Below, piece after piece: positions 47,064-58,737 of a DNA stretch of 64,000 nt. Source of the DNA: Hymenochaete sp. R1 (Eukaryota > Basidiomycota > Agaricomycetes > Hymenochaetales > Hymenochaetaceae); contig JAFREE010000103.1 of NCBI GenBank assembly GCA_019400425.1, forward strand, positions 1 through 64,000. The letters are read 5' to 3'. Both the position numbers and the translations under genes were made by a program. The notes beneath the pieces were generated by a model. That model saw only the letters and a list, made by a program, of their open reading frames with translations. It made no database searches and was not told the DNA's origin. The first letter of the stretch is position 1, and every line of letters begins with the position of its first letter.

Positions 47064-49073
47064 TCACCAAGCGGTCAATACAGACAAAGCGCTAAGCACA
47101 CCGACACCCATGTGGATAAGGCAGGGTGTGGATCGCAGTGCATTTCTTCCTGCAGCACCTGCGATCGCATCAACATTCAATATCCTCAGACTTGCGCGGG
47201 TCGCGACAGCTGCTATAGCCGACGTAACCAAGACGGCCCTCGGAGGGATGATTTTAGACGCCCGAGTTTGCACATGAGTTTTATTAGTCGAAGAGCCGTG
47301 CATTCTTCGGGTAATGAAATGAGAGCAATAGAGGATGCGCGCGAGCAGGTTCGCAATGTTCGCATAGACGACAGCGGTGTCCCCCATTCCTGCCAACGTG
47401 TACAGGGCAAGCGTTAAAGTCACATATGCCACGGATGCACCTGCCATCCACCTTGAGAGCGGCGGCCATCAATCGGGGTCAAAAGGTCACAAAGACTCCG
47501 ACTCGAGGACAACGTACTGTGATTGCTTCGCCAGGTCAGCAGGAGAAGCGATACTCGAGACAAATGCTTCCAGAACTCCGTTCGTCGCCAAGACGGGAAT
47601 ATACCATATCCATGCGAAGAGGATCGAAGGCGCACTCGTATTCAAATACCTAGCGAAATGTGCTCAGAAAATGAAATGCTGCGGATGGCTATCGAGGACA
47701 AGAAAACGTACTTTATGGGTAATATGACCAAGAGAGCTACACGGAGATAGGGCGGCCCGAAACTCACAAGGAGCAAGCTGAGGTGGTTGTAGAAGAGAAG
47801 GATGGAAGAAAGTCGGGACAGTGCCATTTGAAACGCAGATGATGAAGGGTAACCTGGCGAAGCTCCCACGAGGACTTTCGAGAAGAAAAGCCGAGAGGTC
47901 TCTTCAATTGGCTGTAAGAAAACACGAGCAATGAGAGCACCTCGTTGGGGTCAGCTGATCGAAACAGTGAGCGACACTGGATTCTCATTCACCATAGTTG
48001 CTTGCCACGGCATATCCTCCTTGATCTTTCAAGGGGCTAACAGCCGAGAGTATGAACTAGTGGTACCGACTGAAGTCAATACATGTCTCAAGAAACGTAA
48101 AAAGAAGTGAAGCTCACCTTATCGCCCTCGGTGAGAGCGTGCTTTACAATGCCTTGTAAGGACATGGCTAAGGACACTTCAAGTAGTTTCGGTTCGAATC
48201 GAGCATTGAGTTTCTGAAGCCCCCACGAATCTGAAGCCCTTTATCCACCATAGTAGTGAGTTGAGAAACTAAACGCTGAAGGACGTGGAAAGAGCGTACA
48301 TTCTCATCGAAGCATCCTTACTGTCTACCCGCTGAATGAAATAACTCATCGAACCACCATACTGACTCCAATAAGAGGCGAATGATGTTAATGAATAGGC
48401 GACCTGTCCCAGAGCAAACGCAAGCAAACTGATTCTTGTTGGGCTTCCGGACTGAGAGTCATATGCCAGAATGGCCACGGTGAGAATACTCCTGATGATA
48501 ACAGCAGACCCTTCAGCTCGCATGCGGAGAGAAGAATTCAGTAGCTGGACTGATCTGAACGCTCATGCAAGATCAGCCAACCAAAGATAAAGATAAGTTG
48601 ACTACTTACCTTATGTGCATTGGCTCGCTGAATAGTTCCAACACAGCAGCGACGGTATAAAGAATCGCTGTCTCTTTGAAGAAGGTTTGCGACTTGACTT
48701 CATCGGAGGCAAAATGAAGGTACGTGGCAGAAGACACGATAGACACAGGGATGCCAAAGTAAACAGGCAGTAGGGCAATGTTCGAGACAAGAGCGCTCGA
48801 TGCTTGCTTTTCGGCGTCTGCCCGCAATAGAGCATTTCTAAAACCCTCTCTGCTAAGGAAAAGGATGGTATTGAGCAGAAGTTCGAGCTGAATGGACACC
48901 GTGCCGTAGACATCGGGTGAGGTTAGTCTGACCAAAGCCTGGTTAAGAACGAATGTAATGAGCCTTGAAAAGAGCTGTAAGCCCATAAGCGACGAAACAG
49001 ACTTGAGCGCTGCATTTGAAAGGTTTGAATGTCCAGGCGAGTCGTTGGCCGTTGGCTTGGTTGGGCTGCTCAT
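47064..49073 (-). CDS. RFT1: Rft1, oligosaccharide-lipid flippase-type membrane protein
   Basis: Seven exons (49073-48610, 48554-48300, 48238-48118, 48056-47993, 47940-47712, 47649-47518, 47451-47064) give about 550 residues. Family motifs: SSLMGLQLFSRLITFVLNQ, REGFRNALLR, GIVKHALTEGDK, GYAVASNYG, QPIEETSRLFF, FGPPYL and WYIPVLATNGVLEAF. A dozen or more hydrophobic segments mark a polytopic ER protein of the MOP/MATE-like fold. Rft1 is needed for N-glycosylation around the Man5GlcNAc2-PP-dolichol step, although direct flippase activity is disputed. The final stop overlaps a strong donor (TTG|GTGAGT), so the true C-terminus may lie in a further exon. The start codon is only 78 bp from the divergent RRP41 ATG. 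Confidence 0.94.
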
Positions 49074-49151
49074 CGTTGCCGATGGTGAGCTCAGCTTGAA
49101 AGTGCGCGTCGCGTTCCGGCGCCTTCAGGCACGAGTTCACCTTTCACCACC
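49074..49151. promoter_or_regulatory. 78-bp divergent interval, RFT1 / RRP41
   Basis: Only 78 bp separate opposite start codons. Both 5' untranslated regions must therefore be very short or overlap, and core promoter elements are shared or lie inside the neighbour's transcribed region. Confidence 0.6.
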
Positions 49152-50072
49152 ATGGTCAGTGTGCAATTTTTTTGCAGTGCTTTGGCAATCAAATTCTCAT
49201 GTATACTTTAAGTCATCCAGGATCGAAATACTCAATGATGGAGGTTATCGCTCGGACGGGAGAAGGCAACATGAACTAAGAGACATCACTATCGACCTTT
49301 CCATCCGGGACAAAGCAGACGGATCAGCCATGGTCTCTCAAGGTCTGACTCAGGTTTTGGTCTCCGTGTTCGGACCAAGGGAAGCAAAGAATCGATCACA
49401 GATTATTCACAACCGAGCATACATCAACGTCGAAGTCAACATTGCTCCCTTCAGCACCAGCGAACGGAGGAAACGATCGAAAAATGACAAGTGAGTGCCA
49501 TCTTTTGTTTAATCCTGGTTGCTGTCTGATCCGTTTATTTCCAATCTATCAGACGGACATTGGAATTCGCTGCTGCTATCAAATCAACTTTTGAGCCTGT
49601 CATTCAGGTTCAACTATATCCTCGGTCTGAGATTGACATATTCGTCCAGGTCTTGCAACAAGACGGCGGTCTTCTCAGTACCGCTATCAACGCAACAACG
49701 CTTGCATTGATGACAGCAGGAATATCATTGTTTGACTATGTATGCTCTGTATCGTCAGGTGTCCATGCAACGAATCCACTCCTTGATTTGACGACTCTAG
49801 AGGAAAACGACGTTCCCCATCTCACAACCGCAGTGATGCCTCGCACGGGCAAGGTCACCCTAGTCACTCTTGAGACTCCCCTTCATGCGGACCGGTTCGA
49901 GGAAATCTTCTCTCTCGCGTGCGACGCCAGCGCTGTGATTCACAGGGAGATGCGCCGAGCTGTCATGGGAAGGACGGCATCCATGGTTCGAGCGCTCGGC
50001 GTAGGCCAGTTCGAAGCAGGCGCTGGAACCCAGAGGATAACAGAAGACGACGTGGACATGGGATACGATTAA
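49152..50072 (+). CDS. RRP41: exosome core subunit Rrp41/Ski6
   Basis: Three exons (49152-49154, 49213-49490, 49553-50072) give 266 residues. The first exon is just the ATG; the second begins SSRIEILNDGG and continues YRSDGRR, as expected for Rrp41. Other RNase PH-fold marks are GSAMVSQGLTQVLVSVFGPRE, NVEVNIAPF, IDIFVQVLQQDGG, ATTLALMTAGI and the acidic end ITEDDVDMGYD. Rrp41 pairs with Rrp45 in the RNase PH ring of the nuclear and cytoplasmic exosome; the eukaryotic ring binds RNA but is catalytically dead. Divergent from RFT1. Confidence 0.95.
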
Positions 50073-51532
50073 ACGGCGACAAAGTTCCCTCGCTCTTTAC
50101 GGATCGAATGCCTTCACAGCTACCGACAAGCGCGGGGGCTTGCTCTTCAGAACGCTATTCTTGATACAAGAAAGGAACTTGCAATCACCGTCTCTACGCG
50201 ACATCGCCGACATCGCCTTGGGACGGCGCATCTCTTTGTCGTTTTCTACACGGTCACCTTCACTGAATACTCGAAAGATTTACGTTGTTACGATGGTTGG
50301 CCGTCAACGACATTGTCGGCGCATCACCTTTGGAGTACGTCTCTCGGGCTCTCGGCGTTGTGGGGAACAGCGAGGCGCGGATTCGTGTGCAGACTCCGCC
50401 GTTTCTCCTCCACAAGAATGAAATATTTTTGTTTTGTAGTACAGACTATGTACACCTCGTGTCTGCAACACGTCTAATTTTATGTGCCTTTACATGTGTA
50501 ACTCAGCAAGTATCCATTGAGACTTTGAATGCGACGGCTTATTCTATCGGAGTTCATTGCATCCGCATCGGAACCTCACGCTTCCGACAGGTCCCCACCG
50601 TTCTTTCTCACTGACTGTGTGTGGGAGCTGTGCGCGCTGATAGCGTGCATCGAGCAGTACTTTCTTTGAATGCGACTAAAGAAGCTGAAACGAAAAGAAC
50701 CCCGCTCCCACTTCCTTCTCACAAGCCTTTTCATTCGTCTTCCTCAGCAGAAGGCAACCGTGAAAAAAGATCCCGTCGCGCATGTTTTCTTCCGATCCGT
50801 ATGCCACCGATGAATTACCTTTTGAGGTGTTTAAAGGTACACATAACCTTTGACAGGGGAAGGAAGAAGACTTTGACCTGTCATGTTTTGTTTTATGTCA
50901 TTGTCAATGTTATCTAAACAACATGCACCGACAAGGAACCATCAGATACACTGGATGCGGGGCTCGTAATTGGGGTTAGACTGCTCCATACAACTGGAAG
51001 CCGGTTGCGGCTGCAAGGCACAAAGACCGAGTAAAGGAGGTAAAGAAAGGTAAAGACTCCGGAGAATCCCAACCGGGGACGGTTAGACCGACTTTTAGAC
51101 TTCAATACAGAATTTTGGTCCAAGAAGAGGACACGGTGCCTGAACCTCGAGACATTTTATTTTAATAGATCTTGTGATATTTCAATTCAAAGCATTTGGG
51201 ATGTTTGGTATACTGTATACTACTACGAAGGAAACTGGTGGCTACAGAGGTGATCAACACATGGGGGGATAGCATAAGAAACGATAGGCGCGAGTAGAAC
51301 AACGTAAAAAAGGGGGGAAGAGAGATTAAATGACGCAGAGGAAAAACGCCCAAAGAACCAAAATCAATTCACTAGAACCAGAAAAGAAGACTTCGAGACC
51401 GACAGCTCTGAAGAGAACAAAGCACGGATTAAAAAGAAAACGACAGACTACTTGAGGGGTATACGAATGGAGAGCGGGAATTACAAACGGGTTGGGAAAC
51501 CGAGGGCACGCAATCGATGCGCACGAGCCTTT
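50073..51532. other. intergenic, 1.5 kb between convergent genes
   Basis: Between the RRP41 stop and the homeodomain-gene stop. An open frame at 50285-50614 has fairly protein-like composition at its start (WLAVNDIVGASPLEYVSRAL) but no recognised family and no supporting signals. The right part (51150-51530) probably holds the 3' untranslated region of the homeodomain gene. Confidence 0.4.
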
Positions 51533-53561
51533 TTACAGAGGGCGTGGTGGGGAAAGTTGCTCACTGGGAGTAGATGACGCAGAAACGTACGTGCCAGCCA
51601 GCGAGCCTTGCTCGAAGGGGGGACTATTCTGGGGTGGTTGACCCTGTCCAGCTTGCCCGAGATAAGAGAGGCCAGAGAGACTCATCGATGAGTCTGCGGC
51701 GTAAGGAGGTGAGATGAGAGGTGGTGAGGGTGTTACGCCATGTGGTGATTGTAAGTGTGGGTTCGTATGGATGTCACCTGAACCAGAGGAAAGAAAGGAC
51801 GCGGCCAGCGGGCCGGTAGAATATGGTTGTTGAGGCATACTCTGCGATACCGGCACACCGCCGAAGGCCGAGGTACTCCGCTCCTGCGTTGATGCTTCCA
51901 GCGACGTATGGAGAGGTGTCGACATATAATCTGGTGAGAATCGCTGGCTATACGTGTATGAAGACATTCCCGAGGGGTGATTGGTAGGAAAAGATGTAGA
52001 TGAATAGCTAGCAGTATAAGGCTGGCTCATCCCCGAACTTATTGACTCCCCCACGTTCCCGGTTTGAAAGCTGGGTGCGAAAGGAGGCCTGACCATTGTG
52101 GGGGGACCGGTGTTAGAACGCTTGCGCTGGTGTCCAAGAAAGGACGGTCTCTGGGCGAAGGATTGCGATTGCAGACCCGCAAGGGGCGGCTGAGGAATTT
52201 GCATAGACGTTGGTGAGGCTGATGTCTGTGCAGCAATTGCGTTCCCTCCACCGTACATCGAAGGGCTCATTAATGAAATACCTGCCCGTGACCGGAACTC
52301 CCGTAAGTCATTCAGGACATGTGCAAGTTGAACCGCAGAGCCGATGAGATCGTGTCGCAATACAAGCGATGCCTGCGTCCCCTCTGTCCAATCCGCACAC
52401 TTCTTCCATGTCTTTACCATCGAGCCGCCAACTGCACTCGATGACCGAGGAGAAAGGATATGTTCAAGGTAAAAGCTGGGAGGCTGTGATAGATGGAACG
52501 ATGCAAGACCCTCCCCTGGGGATGCGCTGCGGAATTCCGTATGAGTAATAATTTCGAATGGAATCTCCATTTTAAATCCGTAACCCGCAGAGTGGATGAA
52601 CCACGTCAGACAACGCTTGGGCTCGCAGGCGTATGCGACGAGGTCGTGCTTGCCCGTTGCAATGCGCCTCCAAGTCCCAATTGTCAAATCGGTACAAGGA
52701 ATAATAGAAACAGCTGACAAGGGAAGATCCTCGTCAATTTCTCAATGCACCCGTCCCTGTTATTAACGCGACTCACGTTGATCTTCGTGTATGAGACTAT
52801 GCAGGTCAGCCTCGAAACCAGCGCTTAGCTGAGGTGGTGTGTCCGGCGGTGTATCGGACCATTCATGTCCTAGGTGCCGCGCCCTTTTGCCGTCTAAGAG
52901 CTTTGCCTTTGCGCGTCTAGACACCGAATGAAGAAATGGGGTACAAACCCAATAAAAATTCAATATCCATGACAACATCCGCACAAAATACGCGTGGCCG
53001 CAAAGCAAAAAGCAAAACATACCTATTCTGGAACCAAATCTGTGTCTGGCGCTCCTGCATTCCCAACAACTCTGAAATTTCTTTACGGCGAGCGGCGGTA
53101 GGGGACCTGTCAGCTGCGAAGAATCGCTCGAGATGTGTCAACTGTTCCGGCGTCACACGCGACCTCTTCCGCTTTTCTCGGGCTTCGCCTGCCTTGCTCT
53201 TTGCCGCCGAGGACGACGACGCGGCTGCAGAACGCGTCCGGGAAGACATTCCTGCCGTCTGAGTTTCAGAATCACCCTCCTCCGCGTTCGGGGACTCTGG
53301 AGGAAGTGGCGCATCAGTTGAGGCAGACAGAGGTGCATCCCCTGGTGTTTTGGGGGACATGGAAGCGCTGGGCGAAGATGCTGTTGATTCTGTTACGAGT
53401 GAGATTTCCTCTGAGAAGTCGTACTTGGAAGTGGATTCGAGGTCGAGATGGGGAAGTTTGACGCGGTTACGAAGGCCAGTGAGGTTGTCGAGGGAAGGAT
53501 CGGATTCCTTGGCTAAACACGCCATCGGAAATAAGGTGTCAGCGTCTTTAATGAAAGACAT
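51533..53561 (-). CDS. homeodomain transcription factor, Hom1/Phx1-like
   Basis: Three exons (53561-53023, 52916-52777, 52713-51533) give 619 residues, starting at MSFIKDADTLFPMACL. The homeodomain spans about 129-188 (KRKRSRVTPEQLTHLERFF ... QIWFQNRRAKAK), with intron 1 inside the recognition helix after WFQNR. It is a typical 60-residue domain, not the TALE type of the mating-type genes. A conserved region follows (CTDLTIGTWRRIA, HSAGYGFKMEIPFEIITHTEF, ASFHLSQPPSFYLE), as in Phx1/Hom1-type fungal factors. The last 270 residues are Ser/Pro/Gln/Tyr-rich and fit an activation region. Mushroom Hom1 relatives act in fruiting-body development; Phx1 acts in stationary-phase survival. The long upstream region fits a heavily regulated gene. 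Confidence 0.9.
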
Positions 53562-56247
53562 TGGAGTGGAATGAAAAGGAATGTAGGAGAACAAAAGATA
53601 TGATGTACTGGATTGGGGGGAATGAAGTACAAAACGAAAGCCACTGACTCGTCATACCAAGGAAGTCCCAGGAAGATAAATCGGTTATGACGGAGGTCGC
53701 CAGATTGAATGCGGTCTCGCGGACGAAGCCAAACGAAGGCACGCCCACGTTGAGAACGGATGGTTGTTTGTGGAGTCCAAATCGCTCTACCTGACCAGGC
53801 AGAACGCACGAGAGTATGCACGCGGCACAGCCGGACTGAATATGCGCTGCGCCTTCTTTCTAACTTGGATGAAGGGGCTGGAAGACGAACGCGACGCGAA
53901 ATGAGAAATGTAACAAAAGCCAGTTAACGAAAAAAAAATGGTGCAAATGAGCGTGCCAGCGTCGAGCGTGTCACGACCGTTAGATGAGCGGTTATGCCAA
54001 TGAAAGGAAAGCGGAAAGTTAAAGGAGTGTCGGAAATCGTTTAAATGAAAGAGAAAGGAGGGAGATTTAACGAGCGTTGGTGTTTGAGGGTACGAAGGAG
54101 AGACGAAAAGAGCGGAAAGAAGAGGGGAGACGAATGGAGGATGGGATGAGAGGCGGGACGAAAGGGGAAAGGGGAAAAGAGGTCGGTCAGTGGAATTGCA
54201 GGCGGGATATATCACTTTGCGAGCATACCGTTGCCGGGGGACCAGACCGAGAGGGCCCGATCAAAAATCTCAGATAGGAAAGGACGGGGCTGGATGGCAG
54301 GACGACAGGGAGATCGGACGGGATAAACGAATCTTTGGTTGCCTTGTTGTTTCGTCGAGTAGGGAAGGGAGCGGGCGGGAGCGAAGGGGGAGGGGAGGGG
54401 AGGCAATAGAGAGAGCGACGCGAGGGACTTATATCAAGAAGCAGGAGAGCAAGCGTGACGAGCATGGCTGGCGAGAGGAGGGGGGATGGAGGCGCAAGTA
54501 AGTACGATGACCCAGGAGAGAAGGGTAACACAGCAAAAGTGACCCGATCGAGTTCCAGTTCCAGTTCTAGCCAACAACAGGCAGACAGGCCAGGCCAGTC
54601 AGGAGCAGACGGGACGGGAAAAGATGGGAGAGATTGAGGTTGAGAAGGCGATGAAGGGATCCCGGGATTGGGGATGGCTGTGGGTCAGTGGTGGGTGGGT
54701 GGTGTGGGTGAGCTGAGTGTTTTCCGGCCGAGATGGGATCTGGTCCCTGCAGAAAAAAAGTTCCGAATCTGGCCAGGAAAGGGAAAAGAGGTCGAAAAAA
54801 GAGAAAAAAGGGAAAGAAATTTTAAAAAAGGCGATGTGCGAACGGATCGTCTGGACCCTTTTCATCCAGGCACCCCGCAACCGGACGGCTGAATGGAATG
54901 GGAGAGCCCCGAGAAATCTAAGAGGAGCCCTGAGCCTGAGTGAGAGTGAGAGTTGGCCATGGGAGAGTGTAGACCAGCAGCCCTGGCAGCCCTCCCCTCC
55001 GTCCGGCCTCTCCAGACGCAAGGCCGTTTTGCGGGGGCGGAAGAGAGCGGCAAGTCTGCCTGACGACCGCCCCGACGTCACTGAGTGCAACCCGTTCGAA
55101 ACTCCGATTTGCAGAGGATTCTTGCTCTTACCGAGCCAGCGAGGGTCCGGTACCCTTTTCTTCTCTTGTTTTTGAAACACAAAGTCGCCGTTGTTGTCGC
55201 CGAGAATATGCCTTACTGAACATAACATAGCTGGGAGAAAAGTGCGAGTGCGTACCGTACCAGGATTGGACTCCCAGGATGCGTAGACAAGCCACGCGTC
55301 GGGCGCCGAGACAATCCGAAAACTCTGTTCTCCTGCGTCTGCTGTCTCTTTGCTCTCGTGTCTTGTTGTTGCTCTGAGAGAAAGAGAGGTTGTCGACGGT
55401 CCGTCCGAGGGCCCGCTCCGGTCTATCTGCCAGCTGCTGATGCGATTCGATTCAACCTCGGTCGGCCGTAAAGCATATGAAGAATTCAGAAGAAAAGGGT
55501 GTTTGTCGTCGTAAGGTGGCAGACCGGGTCTCCAAGGACAACGACCGCGTATACGCGAAGACGTCCGTCCGTCCCTCCCAGTCTTCTTCGTTCATTCATT
55601 CACTACTGCCTTCTCTCGCGTTCCTCGACGCTTGGCACGAAACGCAGCCGCAAAAAGCGTTTTTGACGTTGAACCCTTACCCGGTGAAACACTTTCAAAG
55701 AGGAAAAGCCGACGATGTCCATGGACGGGTTTGATATGATCAATCTCATCAAACTTACTCCCTTCAGCCTCGGTCGCATTCAGCCGGCCCGTGAGAATTT
55801 TCACTCCTTTTTATGTCTTTCTCCTCAAAACTAACTTTTGAAGTTTGAAAACAAAACATACACAGACGCTCGCCCACCAGTCATGGTTCACAAAAATAAA
55901 ACGTCAAGTTCAAACTAAGCTGTAGACTATTCATGATCATAGCATCCCACCCTTCATGCTTGGGTAATACCGCCGCCACCTTTTGATACTTACGTGACAT
56001 AGGAAAAGAAGAAGAAAAAGGTTGAAGGACAACAACGCGACAAAGCAATTGAATAAGTAAAGTAGGAGAGAGCAAAACGCACTTACATGCCCCGCTTTGG
56101 TAAATAGTAAGAAACCGCATAGCCTACCATTCCAGACGAGACATGATGCCGGGAAAAATAATCTGGTGGATTAGCAGGATGGTCGAGAACGGAGAAACGG
56201 ATGGGTCGATGGAAGCAAGCAAGAAAATGAAATCACCCCAGTCACCA
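53562..56247. other. 2.7-kb upstream region of the homeodomain gene
   Basis: No gene is supported. On the plus strand the region 53.9-55.1 kb is strongly purine-rich (GGGAGAAAG-type runs), so the sense strand of the minus-strand transcription factor has long pyrimidine tracts, as in regulated fungal promoters and leaders. A GTTCCA repeat lies near 54553. Spliced leader exons or short upstream ORFs are possible. The right end holds the 3' untranslated region of the U1-70K gene. Confidence 0.45.
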
Positions 56248-57707
56248 TCAATACCGCGGCCGTTTATAGTCTCGACTCTCGTATCCCTCGCTTTCTCTCT
56301 TGTACCCATTGGGCATGCCACCATATGCACCACCGTTTGGAGGCCCACCAGGCCCTCCTGCGCCATATCCTGCGCCATATCCACCGCCTGAGTGACCGTT
56401 GGCTTCAAATCCACCTTGACCTTGGTATCCGATGCCGCCACCGCGTCCACTAAACGAACAGAAGAAAGGCAATCAACATCCGTGTTAAATGAAGTGAATT
56501 GTTCCGTGTGCAAATCAACTTACCGATAACCACCACCTCCGCCCATACCAAACCCACCTGAACTAGGAGGACCACTTCTTCCGCCGTAGCCGTCATCCCT
56601 TGGACCATATCCGTTATCCCGAGGGGGTGGTCCACCACCACCACCACCACCAAATCCACCCCGAGGACCACCGCCAAAGCCCCCTCTGCCGCCATATCCA
56701 CGGTCAGATTGTCTGTCAGAGTAACCACCACCCCGTCCGCCACCACCAAAGCCGCCTCGTCCACCGCGTTCAGAGCGGAACCCTCCTCTGAATCCTCCCC
56801 CGCCACCACCTCCACCCATTCGAGGAGGAGCAGCCATCTCAGGCTCCGCTTTTTTCGGTCTCCCACCTAGTCCTCCACCCAAGCGACGAGGTTTCCAGCC
56901 CCGTACCGTTCGGCCGCGTTCAACGTCTACAAGAATCCGCTTATCATTGATGAGGAACCCGTCTGCTTCCTTATACGCCGCTGTTGATGAGGGAGTGAAA
57001 TGAAGTTTAGTATCGCTCGGAATCCATACCTTTTCTTTTGATTTAAAAGCGAGGAGAGGAAATGATTACCTTTCATGTCGCGTTCACGTTCGTAAACTAT
57101 AAAAGCATACCGCCTGCTCTTAGTCTCATCCTTTTTGTCGCAGACAATCCGCAGTCGCTCAATTGGACCAAAACGTTTGAATGCCTTGTGTAAATCTTCT
57201 TGCTTTACATCCTTGGGCTAACAAAAGTACGTGTCAGGGCATGGGCAAAATAATTTTCAGTTCCGAAAACGTACAAGTTTTGCGATGAAAAGTGTTTTGT
57301 AGGGATCACCTATTGCTTCAGGATCCTCTGCTGGCTTATCTATCGACACCCAAAAAGTCAGCAACGAACCGTCCAAAACGGAAGCAGAGAATCTCACAGA
57401 GGTCCTTTTTATTCTTGAACCTGTCTTCTTTAGCTTTTTTTCGTTCTTCTCTCTTGATTTGACGCTCGGTCTCCACAGCATGGGTGAAGACCGGTTCCTC
57501 CCCTTCCTCCATACCCTCCTGATTTCCTGCGTCGATGAGCGCTTGGGTCGTCTCCTCCTTTACTCGTGCAAGTATTTCCGCGGTTCCCTCAACATTCTTG
57601 TTTCGTACACGGTCGGGGTCCTTGTTAACTGGGCGAATGTAAGGTAGAGGTGGACGCGGTGCGAAAAGTTTTAAGAGGTTTGGAGGGAGAAGATGAGTTC
57701 CCGGCAT
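56248..57707 (-). CDS. SNRNP70: U1 snRNP 70-kDa protein
   Basis: Five exons (57707-57398, 57339-57275, 57217-57070, 56980-56524, 56449-56248) give 393 residues. The N-terminus [19 protein letters not shown] is diagnostic for U1-70K. A charged helix follows, then [22 protein letters not shown] leading into the RRM (RNP1 [10 protein letters not shown]), and the signature [22 protein letters not shown]. The protein binds U1 snRNA stem-loop I and helps recognise 5' splice sites in the nucleus. The C-terminal 150 residues are RGG/Gly-rich with SYRG- and YGGRGG-like blocks instead of the RS/RD arms of animals, ending in RDYKRPRY. The minus-strand neighbour COX12 lies 326 bp upstream. Confidence 0.95.
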
Positions 57708-58033
57708 GGCAAACGGCTTTTCTTCAACAGCTCAGAGCACTAAATAGGCGTTAATAGATAACGTCGAGATGTTCTTGCGAGCTGGCCGACTATGGTCGTC
57801 GGCGTCAGTGGAAGAGAGAAGGCGCAGTCCGACTTGCAGCGCCTCGTCACTCCTGACAAAGCCGTGGGAATCTCTTGCCTTGGTCGCTCAACTCAACATT
57901 CTTGCATTTGATTTACGGTTCACACCAAAAAAGCACATTCAAAAGATTGCTATGTCATATTTCGCAGTTCTATGCTGTATGATAGTAGGGATGGTACTGA
58001 AAGGCGCAGAAGCGAGGTAGCCTGTACGGGTCT
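57708..58033. other. short intergenic region, U1-70K promoter and COX12 3' end
   Basis: 326 bp between two minus-strand genes. An 83-codon plus-strand open frame (57769-58020) falls here but has no known match and no supporting signals. Confidence 0.4.
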
Positions 58034-58532
58034 TCAAGGTTCCAGCGAAGCAGGGAATGCACCGCCTTCGCGCAACTCGTCGTACTTGGCAATCTTTCAC
58101 TATTGTTAGAGGCGCTGAATGACAAGAAAGATCACAGCAGTAGCTCACCCATTCATCTACAGAGGGATGCAGAAAAGCCATAAGCTTATAACGAAGCTAA
58201 TTTTAGGAGTGAAACGTACTGGGGCAGAGCGAGTTGTAGGCACGTTTGAATTGGTTGCACGGAGCAAAATCTTCGCCCTTTGCTGCTACGCATTTGAAAT
58301 AGTCCGTGTAGTTCTGGAAGCAATGCCTCGTTTGGTTTGTGTTGGGGAAGCGTGCTAAGAGATGGACAGCAAGTCAAGTCAGTTGTGTAAAGGCAACGGG
58401 GAGGGAGACCCACCGTCAAACGACGCAGTCTCGAGGACGTATTTGCTACAGGAATGAGTTCATACGGAGCTATCTGTATGTGTCTAAGCTTCATGCGCAC
58501 CTCTTGAGAGATCCTTCAGCAGCGTCGGCCAT
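58034..58532 (-). CDS. COX12: cytochrome c oxidase subunit 6B (Cox12)
   Basis: Five exons (58532-58501, 58445-58414, 58354-58220, 58156-58149, 58093-58034) give 88 residues. Hallmarks: ETASFDARFPNTNQTRHC, the CX9C pair HCFQNYTDYFKC, GEDFAPC, and the second Cys pair CNQFKRAYNSLC, then NEW, AKYDELREGG and AFPASLEP. Cox12 is a small intermembrane-space subunit that bridges the complex IV dimer; it is imported through Mia40. Exon 4 is only 8 nt (ATGAATGG), flanked by TCTGTAG and GTGAGC, and is required for frame and for the conserved NEW. Divergent from PRP18, whose ATG is 205 bp away. Confidence 0.93.
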
Positions 58533-58737
58533 GGTTGATGATGTTGAACGGAAGGTGTTCAAGAAGAACTTCAAAAAGACAAAGACGTTCCGCTTCCGAA
58601 ACCCTCTCCGGATATTTCCGACTTTGTCACGTGCTGATCGACGTGTTTCCCGAACTTACTTTCTCCGACTTCATGGTCAACTCAACTCGAACCTTGAATC
58701 GCTTCAAGTTTCCCTGCTAGACCCACCATACTTTACA
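58533..58737. promoter_or_regulatory. divergent promoter, COX12 / PRP18
   Basis: 205 bp between opposite start codons. A CACGTGCTG segment (CACGTG E-box) lies at about 58628. No TATA element. Confidence 0.5.

Noticed and set aside
48180..48210. GGTTCGAATCG, resembling a tRNA T-loop (B box)
   Set aside because: It lies inside a conserved RFT1 exon, and no cloverleaf partner sequences are nearby.
50285..50614. 109-codon plus-strand frame after RRP41
   Set aside because: The start looks protein-like, but the second half does not, and no promoter, splice or family evidence supports it.
54599..55228. 209-codon minus-strand open frame from an ATG upstream of the homeodomain gene
   Set aside because: Low-complexity content (Ser/Phe/His/Pro from pyrimidine tracts), no conserved motif, and it lies in a probable leader or promoter.
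57769..58020. 83-codon plus-strand frame between U1-70K and COX12
   Set aside because: No recognised family, poor composition, and it would overlap the 3' untranslated region of COX12.
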